DNA from: Symsagittifera roscoffensis
Lineage: Eukaryota > Xenacoelomorpha > Acoela > Convolutidae
DNA: 64,000 nucleotides
Direction: 5' to 3'
Assembly: GCF_963678635.1 (NCBI RefSeq)
Contig: NC_087065.1
Span: forward strand, 61,840,754 to 61,904,753
A program made the position numbers and the translations under genes. Shown here piece by piece: positions 55,345 through 64,000 of the stretch; position 1 is the first letter of the stretch; each line of letters opens with the position of its first letter. The notes beneath the pieces are model-generated. The model saw only the letters and a program-made list of their open reading frames with translations. It was not told the DNA's origin and did no database searches.

Positions 55345-56500
55345 CCGGTTATCACCGCGAAGCGGCGACGCGCGCGTAGCGCACCCACCGGCGATCTTAA
55401 ACCAAGAGCTTAAAGTAGTCGGCTTAATAGTCTTAGGCCAATTGAAAATTTTTGGTACTAACGCGATTGATTTTTTATTTTGGTACAAATGGGACTGATT
55501 TATCATTTTGGTACTTGTGAATACCCACCGAGAAATAAAAGTTAGTCTAATATTTGCCCGCACTCCAGATCGAATAATAATACAGAATGAAAAATATAAT
55601 TTCTTACAAATTCCGTGATTAGGAAATTTCCGTGATTATGTAATTGCAAAACGAGAGCAAAGATTACGTAATAGAGTCACTTGCAATTCATTTCACTATT
55701 GGCTGGCAAGATTGACAAACGCTCCGCTCTTATCTGAACAATTACGTCATTGCATTTATGCATTTATTGGACCTCGATTTCATTTACTTGCGACTGTTCA
55801 TCAAAGTCCAGCTGCAAAAACAGTAAAGAGAACACCAAACAATGAGATTCGAAATTATAATTTCATTATGGCTGAAAATTTGAATACAAAATATTACGAT
55901 GCATTGAAACACTGATTTATTATCGTAATTGGTAATACAAAACCGCTCGCCAACCGCTGCAAAAAGACTGCCAAAAGAGCAAAAAAGTGCCGAAGGAAAG
56001 CAGAGAATGTGACAATAATCCAGCTATAACACACTTGCAGAATATTACATCAAGACCGCTACACGCAGTTGTTCAGAAATTCGGCCGTCGAATCCTTCAT
56101 ACCTTATTGATAACATTATCCCTATCAATTTCACCTGGAAAAAAGATCGAAATAGCTTCTAGCTGATGTTTTTACATTTGTGCCTCACATTTTATAAATT
56201 AGTGGAATGCAAGGAGCGTATTGCTGATAGAATTTCTCGATAGCACAGATTTGATTGACTTGGAGCGCGATGACTGAATTTGGCCCTGCGGACAGGTGCT
56301 TCTAAACAGGTGCAGCACAAAGAATAGAAGGTTTGCTGTCTACTAAAGTGTCTAACCGAACTATCAGTTCTGAAATCCTGGACCAAGAACACTAAAATCA
56401 TTGACGTTTTTCTGGTCGAGAAGAATTGAAGCGGATGGCAGGATTGTTGTGTATATAATGATTGCGTAGCAGTTGAGAATTTGCACGAAAAAAATTTAAG
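55345..56500. other. no gene accepted; short CpG-rich block
   Basis: 55350-55395 is strikingly GC- and CpG-rich (CGCGAAGCGGCGACGCGCG) in AT-rich surroundings. A 67-codon ORF at 55712-55915 (+) has protein-like composition but no domain and no splice context, so it is not called. Confidence 0.35.
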
Positions 56501-56551
56501 GCGACCGAAAGTATGGTCGCGTCATCTACCTCACTCGACCGTTTTCGGTCG
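56501..56551. other. two adjacent hairpins with GACCG stems
   Basis: GCGACC-GAAAGTAT-GGTCGC (56501-56520) and CGACCG-TTTT-CGGTCG (56536-56551) form perfect short hairpins. They lie about 520 bp before LINE ORF1 and may belong to its 5' untranslated region. Confidence 0.5.
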
Positions 56552-57069
56552 GGACTTGAGCCGCCGACTTCGACTCAGGATTGACAAAAGGTTATTCGTA
56601 ATACAGGAGGTACAGTTTTAGCGCAAATGACTTCGATCGACAACATCTAATTTAACCCCCGGAGATAATTTCGTGTTTTTACTGCCTGCTCCAGCTCCGG
56701 CTGAAAATTGCTTTCACGTTTCTTCGAATACTCGTTGCGTAATAATTACTAGTTTGTCGCATCATGCCGATATTCAATTCATGTAAGCGTTGCGGATTAC
56801 AATATTTCACTGAGAATAACCAGAAAATTATACCCTCCTTGTTTCATAAGAATAAACTTTATGGGCTACCATAGGAAAAAATCATGGAAACCATTTGTTC
56901 ATTTGCGGCTTCTGTTTTATCAAGAATAGTTGCTCGTGTTTCGTTACTTCAAATTATCCGTTTTCAAACCGAAGACTCGTTCAAATCGTTTCCCTTTTGC
57001 TTAAACCCCTGATTCTATGAAGCCCCTTAACAAATCTGTTATTAAATTATTAAATAGTTTCATATAAAC

Positions 57070-57969
57070 ATGTCAAATCAACGTCATAGCTGCAAATCAT
57101 GCCGTAAACCAATGATGTCTTCTGCTGAAATGTACCACTGTGTGGGATGTGACGCAAGGATGCATCTCGATACTACATGCACTGGTTTGACACCTGTGGC
57201 AGTCAATGGAATCAGGGAACTGGGAACGAGGGCCATGCTTCTCTGCAACGACTGTGTAGCAAACAACAAGAGGGACGACTTTGTTCAAGATGCTACAATT
57301 CAGCAACTTAAAGATAAGTTCACTACTGATATTATTGAGAGCAAATTTATTCCGGTCGTCAATACCCTAAAGCCTGTAATCGAAAACACGATAGAACAAA
57401 TTTTCAATTCAAAAATGAATGCGCTTACCGAAAAAAGCACCGAGAAGGCAGAAGCCTTAATCAAGAAAAATAGCATGAAACAGAATGAAAAAGCAGATGA
57501 TAAGAAGTCAAATAACTTTCACAATGTGTCGAAATGTCTAAGAATTCAGGGAATTCCTGAAAACAAAGAGTTTTCAAAAAATGAAAATGTTTTTCACGCA
57601 AACGAAACAATAAAAGAAATATTTGAAAAACTGCGAGTGAATGCAAACGTGGAAAATGTACATCGACTTGGAAAATTTTCAGAAAGTCGTTCTAAACCAA
57701 GAGTTACTATGGTTACACTATCTAGTGAATGGCATGCAAAATTGATATTAGCCAAAAGTGCTGAAATGTGGGATGACCTGAAAAATATGGGGTTTTTTAT
57801 ATTGCCTGCCCTAAGCTATGAGGATTCAAAGAAAGAAAATTTATGCCTTCAAAAAAGACGTGAATTGATAAATGCAAACGTACCACCCAGCAGCTTGAAA
57901 ATTCGTAACTTCCAATTATTTAAAGACGATGTTTTGGTAAACATTGATGCTAAAAAAGCCACTGAATGA
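57070..57969 (+). CDS. LINE ORF1 protein: PHD-like finger and RNA-binding-like domain
   Basis: 299 codons, uninterrupted. The N-terminus has a Cys4-His-Cys3 arrangement (C8, C11, C24, C27, H32, C37, C59, C62) as in PHD fingers of CR1-type ORF1 proteins. A Lys-rich, probably coiled segment follows (about 75-150). The C-terminal third (CLRIQGIPE near 156, VHRLGKF, PRVTMV, then ENLCLQKRRELI) resembles the RRM-plus-C-terminal domain of LINE ORF1p. It should bind element RNA. Its TGA is followed by TA and the ORF2 ATG. Confidence 0.8.
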   Translation: MSNQRHSCKSCRKPMMSSAEMYHCVGCDARMHLDTTCTGLTPVAVNGIRELGTRAMLLCNDCVANNKRDDFVQDATIQQLKDKFTTDIIESKFIPVVNTLKPVIENTIEQIFNSKMNALTEKSTEKAEALIKKNSMKQNEKADDKKSNNFHNVSKCLRIQGIPENKEFSKNENVFHANETIKEIFEKLRVNANVENVHRLGKFSESRSKPRVTMVTLSSEWHAKLILAKSAEMWDDLKNMGFFILPALSYEDSKKENLCLQKRRELINANVPPSSLKIRNFQLFKDDVLVNIDAKKATE

Positions 57970-57972
57970 CTA

Positions 57973-60825
57973 ATGTACCTAAACTGTGTACTGTTGAATG
58001 CCAGGAGTTTATTGAAATTTGAAAGAAGAAGTAAATTTGTTTCAGCTGTATCTCATTGTGCAGCATCTGTACTTTTAGTGACTGAAACCTGGCTAAATGA
58101 TCAAATTGAAGACACTGAACTCATGCTACTTGAATATTCTGTTTATAGAGCGGACCGCAAATTAACAGGTAACACTTCGAATCACGGTGGTGTTCTTATC
58201 GCAGTAAGAGATTGTTTTAATTCATATAAACTAAATCTAGATCTACCAGAATGTGCATTAGCGGTTCAAATAGAAGTGAACAATTTCAATTTCGTGATTT
58301 TTTGCGTATACAATCCCCCAGAAGATAGCAAATACAGATATAATTTTGAAGATTTCAAAAAGATTTTTGATTCGATTGTCTCCATTAAAAATCATCATGT
58401 TCTTTTATGTGGCGACATAAATTTCCCTCAAACGGATTGGAGAATTAACCAAAGCACGAGTATATATGAAAATGAAATTTTGGAATTAGTAGACGAAGCA
58501 GAAATGAATCAAATAATTGAATTTCCAACTTGTGGTTCAAATATATTAGATGTCGCTCTAATGAGGGGGTTGGAGGGTTTCGCTGAAATTTGCACGAATT
58601 TTGAAAAAAGCTATGATATAACAGATCACAGACCTATATCGCTGAAAATTGAAATAGATGTTCAAGACGAAAAACCAGTCAAAGAAAGTTTTTATAGTTT
58701 TTGCTCGGCGGACTATGATAGCATGATTGATTATATGCAGAAATATCCCTTTTCACCTATTTGTTTTACAAATATCGATAGAATGTCTGACGAAATGTAC
58801 GAATATATCAACAATCTTATTTCAAATTTTGTTCCAAAACGAACCATGCATAGACAAAAATTACCACCTTGGGTGAGTCCAAAGACTTCAAATTTGATTA
58901 AAATTCTAGAAACAAAGCGAAAACAATTCGACTCAAGGCCTACTCCCCATTTGCAGGAAACGATAACGAATTTTGAAAACAGTTTAATGCAAAATATGGA
59001 ACTAGAACGAGTAGAGTACCAAGAAAGTATCTTAAGTTCTCGAAATACTAACATGATTTTCAAACATTTCAAAAACTTGAAAAAGCAGAAGTCGAGCCTA
59101 CCGCGTGAAATGGAATTAAATGGTATTAAATATAAGGAGTCAGCTGAAAAAGTCGAAAAATTAAATAATTTTTTCCACTCTGTATTTACGCCGAAATTGA
59201 ATTTTAAAGTAACAGACATTGCTTGCGAAAATGCTTCCCTCATAAATTTTGACATATCTCAAAACAAAATCCGAGAATTGTTGACTAAACTGGATGTAAC
59301 AAAAAGTAAAGGCCCGGATGGCCTGCCGCCTTGTTTTTTGAAAAGTTTAGCTAAACCGATGAGCTCCATTTTAAATGCTATTTTCAAAAATATCAAGAGG
59401 TTACGATGTGTACCTAAATTCTGGAAAAGTGCTGCTATTTCGCCCATACACAAAAAAGACGACAAAAGGCAAATAAAAAACTACAGACCTGTCTCGTTAT
59501 TAACAATTATCTCTAAAGTGCTCGAAAAATGCATGTACGAACCACTTTACGATCACTTTCAAAAATACATGAAATCAAGTCAACATGGTTTTGTTAAAAA
59601 GAAGTCGGTTGTAACTAATCTGTTAGCATTTTTACAACGAGTTTACGAGGCGCTGGATAAAAATCCGAACGATGAAGTGCTCGTTTATTACACCGATTTT
59701 TCAAAGGCATTCGATAAAGTGCCCCATTTTGAATTGTTGAAAAAAGTGGCGAATATTGGAGTAGGGGGATGTTTTTTGGAAGTCTTAGCGAGCTATCTTG
59801 AAAACAGAACGCAGTGGGTAAAATGTGACAATGTATCATCCTCTTCTAAATTAGTTACAAGTGGAGTTCCTCAAGGGTCTCTGCTGGGGCCGTTACTGTT
59901 TTGCATTTTTATAAATGACCTGCCAGAAGTGCTAAAATTCACTACTCCCTTCATTTATGCAGACGATTTAAAACTTTTCTCGGCGGGCCTATCCAAATTT
60001 GAAATACAATCAGATATATCGGCTTTAGAAAATTGGGTGAACGGAAACAAAATGGAGTTGGCTCCTGACAAATGCAAAGAGCTGATTTTTCGAGGAAACT
60101 CAAATTCAATTCAAATCAATGGGCATATGCTTGAATCAGTAGAAACAATAAAAGATTTGGGGGTACATATTGATAAAACCCTAAGCTGGTCAAATCATCT
60201 AATGGCGAGAATGAAAAAAGCAAATCAGATTTTCTATTTTGCTAAAAGAAATGTGGCAAAAGGGGTTTCACAGAAAGTAAAATTGGGTGTTTACAAGTCA
60301 GCGGTTTTACCACTTTTAACATTTGCATCTTCGTGTTTTAATATATGCCGCGCAAATTTATCAAAACTTGAACGATTCCAGAAAAGAGCGCTAAAATGGG
60401 TAACAAACAGTTATGAGAGTGATTATCTAACGTTGTTAAAACGAACGAATACATTGCCCCTTACTATGTTCATACAGCTATGCAATCTATTGAACCTATC
60501 GAGCTTTTTTCACAGTGAAAACGATTTACAAATACGACTATTAACCAACAAGTCTGCCTCAAATACAAGACAAAATGATGGCCCGACATTAAGCCTTAAA
60601 AAAGTCCGCACAGAAAAAGCTCGCGCTGAGTTTTGTTTCAGGCTGTCTCGGGTGGCCAATCATCTACCTGGAACAGTAGATTTCTTCAATCCCACGGGGC
60701 TAAAAAACAGACTCTTGAATTTTATGTGGACCTATCAAATGGCGAAATTCAATGAGGCGAATCCTTGCACATGGATACTGTTTTGTGATTGTCGAAACTG
60801 CAGGGATGTATGGAAGACGTTTTAA
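57973..60825 (+). CDS. LINE ORF2: AP endonuclease and reverse transcriptase
   Basis: 950 codons, open throughout. The endonuclease has Asn9 in LNAR, Glu38 in TETW, GGVLIA, Asp148 and Asn150 in GDIN, and Asp218/His219 in DHRP. The reverse transcriptase has the GPDGLPP entry motif, NYRPVSLL, catalytic Asp575 in YTDFSKAFD, SGVPQGSLLGP and the YADD box at 662-665. A C-terminal Cys/His-poor extension ends in CTWILFCDCRNC, a small cysteine cluster. All key residues are present, so the enzyme could be active. The start codon lies 3 bases after the ORF1 stop (TGACTAATG), implying stop-restart translation. Confidence 0.93.
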   Translation: MYLNCVLLNARSLLKFERRSKFVSAVSHCAASVLLVTETWLNDQIEDTELMLLEYSVYRADRKLTGNTSNHGGVLIAVRDCFNSYKLNLDLPECALAVQIEVNNFNFVIFCVYNPPEDSKYRYNFEDFKKIFDSIVSIKNHHVLLCGDINFPQTDWRINQSTSIYENEILELVDEAEMNQIIEFPTCGSNILDVALMRGLEGFAEICTNFEKSYDITDHRPISLKIEIDVQDEKPVKESFYSFCSADYDSMIDYMQKYPFSPICFTNIDRMSDEMYEYINNLISNFVPKRTMHRQKLPPWVSPKTSNLIKILETKRKQFDSRPTPHLQETITNFENSLMQNMELERVEYQESILSSRNTNMIFKHFKNLKKQKSSLPREMELNGIKYKESAEKVEKLNNFFHSVFTPKLNFKVTDIACENASLINFDISQNKIRELLTKLDVTKSKGPDGLPPCFLKSLAKPMSSILNAIFKNIKRLRCVPKFWKSAAISPIHKKDDKRQIKNYRPVSLLTIISKVLEKCMYEPLYDHFQKYMKSSQHGFVKKKSVVTNLLAFLQRVYEALDKNPNDEVLVYYTDFSKAFDKVPHFELLKKVANIGVGGCFLEVLASYLENRTQWVKCDNVSSSSKLVTSGVPQGSLLGPLLFCIFINDLPEVLKFTTPFIYADDLKLFSAGLSKFEIQSDISALENWVNGNKMELAPDKCKELIFRGNSNSIQINGHMLESVETIKDLGVHIDKTLSWSNHLMARMKKANQIFYFAKRNVAKGVSQKVKLGVYKSAVLPLLTFASSCFNICRANLSKLERFQKRALKWVTNSYESDYLTLLKRTNTLPLTMFIQLCNLLNLSSFFHSENDLQIRLLTNKSASNTRQNDGPTLSLKKVRTEKARAEFCFRLSRVANHLPGTVDFFNPTGLKNRLLNFMWTYQMAKFNEANPCTWILFCDCRNCRDVWKTF

Positions 60826-60873
60826 GAAGAAATGAACTGGGAGCAGTCCCATCAGAAGTATTTCTGAGAATCC

Positions 60874-60902
60874 ACAACAACAACAACAACAACAACAACA
60901 AA
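60874..60902 (+). repeat. (CAA)n LINE tail
   Basis: About nine CAA/ACA repeats end the LINE about 50 bp after the ORF2 stop. Simple-repeat tails mark the 3' end of some non-LTR elements. Confidence 0.8.
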
Positions 60903-61555
60903 TCCATTATCTGGATTTTATATGAAGCACCATTTTCATGTCGCAATCTAAAGTGAGAGTTTTTTCGGACATGAAGTTTTCTGGTACATAGTTTAAAGCT
61001 AATGTTTCAGATGTCGTAATTTTTCGAAATATAGTCATTGTCAATTTGTTGGCAGTAAATGTGTCAGTCAACAAATCTGAACGGGAACCCCCGTCCCATT
61101 CCCGTTGCGAATTTTTGCAAGCAAAATGTTTGATCAACTTGCCCAACAAACATATTGGAGCTTCATGCTTAAGCTTGTGAAACCACTCGGTAAACCAAAA
61201 AATTGTTACTCATGCGAGGTAAGGTGAAAGGAAAGGGCTCTGAACGAATTTCTTAAACATTTAACTGCTCATTTTGCTGTTGGAGACCAATTGTTTTTAC
61301 TGAAGTAAGTATAGAGGAACAGTTTCAAAAAAGCTGATATAAATCTTGCTAGTTTCTGACCGACACATATAATAGATGATCGAGGTAACCAATATTACCA
61401 ATTATTTGGCATTAAGCTGAACTCATTTTGTTTTAGCTGATGAAATATTATAGTTGATGCCCAATTGTTTTCTAAAATCGGTGACCTTCAGCAATTTAAG
61501 CGGTCAAAAACTAAGCATTTAAGCTGCTCAAAAACTAAGCATTTAGTTTCCTTGA
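60903..61555. other. no gene recognised
   Basis: AT-rich flank downstream of the LINE, with short ORFs only. Confidence 0.4.
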
Positions 61556-62369
61556 TTTAGGGCTTGAAGCAGACTTGTCATAGCTGATTTTTTTAAAAGT
61601 TGTTTTCTTGAAAATGACAGTGTCTCTGGGAAAATGCAACAATTTTGTGTTGATATGTGACTGCTTGAAGTGCCATTTTAAAAAACAAATTTAATTTTCA
61701 TTAGTATTCTACAGTCAAGGTCAAAAAGTAAATTCAAAAACTGCAGACGTTTTTGTAAAGTTTAAAAGGAGATGCTCAACAGTTTCGAAGTACAACAGTA
61801 CTACTAAAACTGAAAAAAAATAAACGGTTCCAAAAATTGACAATTTAAAAAAAAAATTGAAAATGTGCTATGACACGCTTAGCAGGCGGCTTCTAAAGGC
61901 ATTGGAAAATTTTTCTGTTCATCTTCTGCCATTTTGTAATAATAAAATTGTCAATTATTTGGGATTATTACTAGAAATTTCGGTTCCGCTGGTCAACAGT
62001 AATTTTTTGGCACTGTAGTACCTCGGTAAGGTTTTACCTCGGCTCTATTGTACTGCTTCTTTAAAATAATCAACCTATAATCTAACAATAATTTTAAGGG
62101 AACAATAAAGGAAACAAAACTGCCAGTATCAAGTTGAAGACCTGATTTTGCCGATTGTAGTAGTGCGTGAAGTAAGTGTTAGGATAAGTTCATAACACGA
62201 AGTAAAGAGAATTACAAAAAAATTTTTCTGTAAATTTTTTGAAAATCTACATACGAATTATCATCTGAAATTCGTTACTTTCGAGTTTTTTTTATTTACT
62301 CAGTTTGAAATGATTTCAAAGCCAAGTTTTTTGAACTCCATTCAAACGAAGCAGTAAAACATGCCAGCC
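61556..62369 (+). repeat. direct duplication at window end, copy 1
   Basis: The order of phrases (GAAGCAGACTTGTC, GAAAGTGCAACAATTTTG-like, ATGTGCTATGACACG, ATCTTCTGCCATTTTG, then a block from 62073) recurs at 63020-64000. The block 62073-62369 is nearly identical to 63704-64000, while the earlier part is strongly diverged. Confidence 0.8.
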
Positions 62370-63019
62370 GTAGCTGCTTTGCATGCTCATTTATTTGTAA
62401 TAACACGCTCTAGTGGGTTGCTTAGTACAGTGCACTCAATTTTTTCACTCTTTGGGATATTTCGCGGCTGCTCTGATAGCTAATTAACTCATCCAATCTT
62501 GCTAAGTGAACGCAAAAATGTAATAACTTTTTTTTTTTAGTTAATCGAAGTCTTTGTGCTGATCTGTCTCATTCTGTTTTCAAGGTAAGGAGCTTTTGGT
62601 TTATCTGCTTGAAAGAGAAATTGAGAAAAATGACTGTTTTGGGCTCGTTTTGTCAAGAAATAGAAAGCGCTTGTGTTGTGGTAGCTCACTTTTGTAGCAA
62701 GATAAGTCATCGCTGAACTGTTTGAATTTTCAATAAAGTCTAACTTTTTAACCTATCAGTCTGGCCGCCAATGATATAGTAGGGTGCGCAAAAGCAAATC
62801 TTCTTGCTTAGAGGTTTGACATATCGAACAACTCGAAAATTAACAGAAAGGTCAAAGCATTGTACTGTTGATTGACAGTATTGAAAGGTTTTATCGCAGG
62901 TAATCAAATGTAAACTGTAATAAAGTTTGGTTTGGAACCGGTAAAAGGCCAGTGTAAAATGATAGCGCTTTCGCAGATGCTCCCATGTAAAGGCCGCAAA
63001 TTCGAAAATTTTTTATCTC
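62370..63019. other. no gene recognised
   Basis: AT-rich sequence between the two copies of the duplication. No coding signal. Confidence 0.4.
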
Positions 63020-64000
63020 AACATTGAAGCAGACTTGTCTTGATTTGACTATTTTGATCTTAAAATGGTAGCGTCTGTGAGAAAGTGCAACAATTTTGCG
63101 TTGCTCTGTTGACAGCTTGAAATGCCTTTTTTTTCAAAAAAAGAAGGTTTTCAATTCCAATGGTAATTTGAATTCAAGGTCTTAAGAAGTAAATCGTATA
63201 ACTGAAGTCTCTTTTGTTAAGTCGAAAAAGGGGCGTTCATCAGTTCGGAAGTACACCACTACCAAAACTCAAAAAAAACCTGAACACTGTTTTTTTTTAA
63301 ATAAAATTGAGGAAAAATTAGACTATTTTCGAGGTTTTTCATTGTATAGAAAAATGTGCTAAAACGCGTTTAGCAGTCGACTTCAAGTAAAATAGGAAAG
63401 TTTGTCTTGTCATCATCTGCCATTTTGAAAAAATTAAAGATTTCGGAAGATTAAAATGACATTTTTTTAATGATTAATAATCAAGTTTTCGGCTTCGTTG
63501 ATCAACTTTACTTTTTCGCCACTGTTGTATTTCGGCAAGGTTTTTTCAGCTCTGTTGTACTGCTTCTTTAGAAAAAATTCAAACTTAAACTGAACAATAT
63601 TTTTTAAGGCAGATTTTCTAGTTGAGTGAAACAAAACTGCTAGCATCTGGTCGAAGTCCTGAAGGAATAAGTTCATAACAGGAACTAAAGAAAATTACAA
63701 AATTACCTATAATCTAACAATAATTTTAAGGAAATGATTCAATAAAGGAAACAAAACTGCCAGTATCAAGTTGAAGACTTGATTTTGCCGATTGTAGTAG
63801 TGCGTGAAGTAAGTGTTAGGATAAACTCATAACACCAAGTAAAGAGAATTACAAAAACTTTTTCTGTAAATCTTTCGAAAATCTACATACGAATTATCAT
63901 CTGAAATTCGTTACTTTCGAGTTTTGTATATTTACTCAGTTTGAAATAATTTCAAAGCCAAACTTTTTGAATTCCCTTTAAACGAAGCAGTGAAACATGC
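63020..64000 (+). repeat. direct duplication at window end, copy 2 (runs off window)
   Basis: Second copy of 61556-62369. A third, degenerate version of the conserved block lies just before it (about 63540-63700), so this is probably part of a larger tandem family. The copy continues past the window edge. Confidence 0.8.

Larger units (their letters stand above)
57070..60902 (+). mobile_element. CR1-like non-LTR retrotransposon (LINE), apparently intact ORFs
   Basis: Two complete ORFs in LINE order, a short 3' untranslated part and a (CAA)n tail. The 5' end is not fixed; the 5' untranslated region lies somewhere in 56400-57069. No target duplication was identified. AP endonuclease plus reverse transcriptase and a PHD-bearing ORF1 fit the CR1/Jockey superfamily; the clade needs a tree. 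Confidence 0.85.

Noticed and set aside
58731-59839. Minus-strand ORFs opposite LINE ORF2
   Set aside because: Antisense shadows of an intact coding frame with all catalytic motifs on plus.

Overview
The window is AT-rich, gene-poor, repeat-rich eukaryotic DNA with two assembly gaps of 200 Ns (1554-1753 and 32076-32275). Spliceosomal GT-AG introns inside one element, hAT-type MITEs, a CR1-like LINE, a Gypsy-type LTR element and a Polinton/Maverick together point to an invertebrate metazoan. The T-rich, short-intron texture is compatible with a nematode, but I cannot name the species. No tRNA, rRNA or complete host gene was recognised.

Layout. 1-20.9 kb is mostly non-coding. It holds a dispersed ~220-bp repeat in two copies, a ~440-bp tandem array whose units end in a hAT-like terminus, a strongly diverged ~170-bp tandem array in two blocks, a foldback element, an exact 51-bp minisatellite, three possible isolated exons and the decayed integrase of an LTR retroelement.

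20920-39598 is one complete Polinton/Maverick: 5'-AG...CT-3' termini, ~240-bp terminal inverted repeats and a perfect 6-bp target duplication ATTTCA. Most of its genes lie on the minus strand. From left to right they are protein-primed DNA polymerase B (with introns), an unknown protein, a PC4-like protein (+), an unknown protein (+), an adenovirus-type cysteine protease, double jelly-roll major capsid, penton-like minor capsid, retroviral-type integrase, two conserved Polinton proteins, an A32/FtsK-like packaging ATPase, a two-helix membrane protein, and a cassette of three overlapping genes that includes a DEDD exonuclease-like protein. A lone plus-strand ORF lies next to the right TIR. Polymerase, integrase and protease would copy, insert and mature the element; capsid proteins and ATPase would package it. 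Nearly every gene carries stops or frameshifts, so this copy is dead, but its gene order and its overlapping stop/start junctions are still readable.

40662-51375 is a Gypsy-type LTR retrotransposon on the minus strand with very long (~2.45 kb) LTRs. It has lost reverse transcriptase and RNase H and carries an internal protease-integrase duplication. 51.4-55.4 kb holds a 60-bp satellite and four palindromic MITE/foldback elements, one with a perfect 8-bp target duplication. 57070-60902 is a CR1-like LINE with two open ORFs and a (CAA)n tail, apparently the only intact coding element here. The last 3 kb is a diverged direct duplication that runs off the window.
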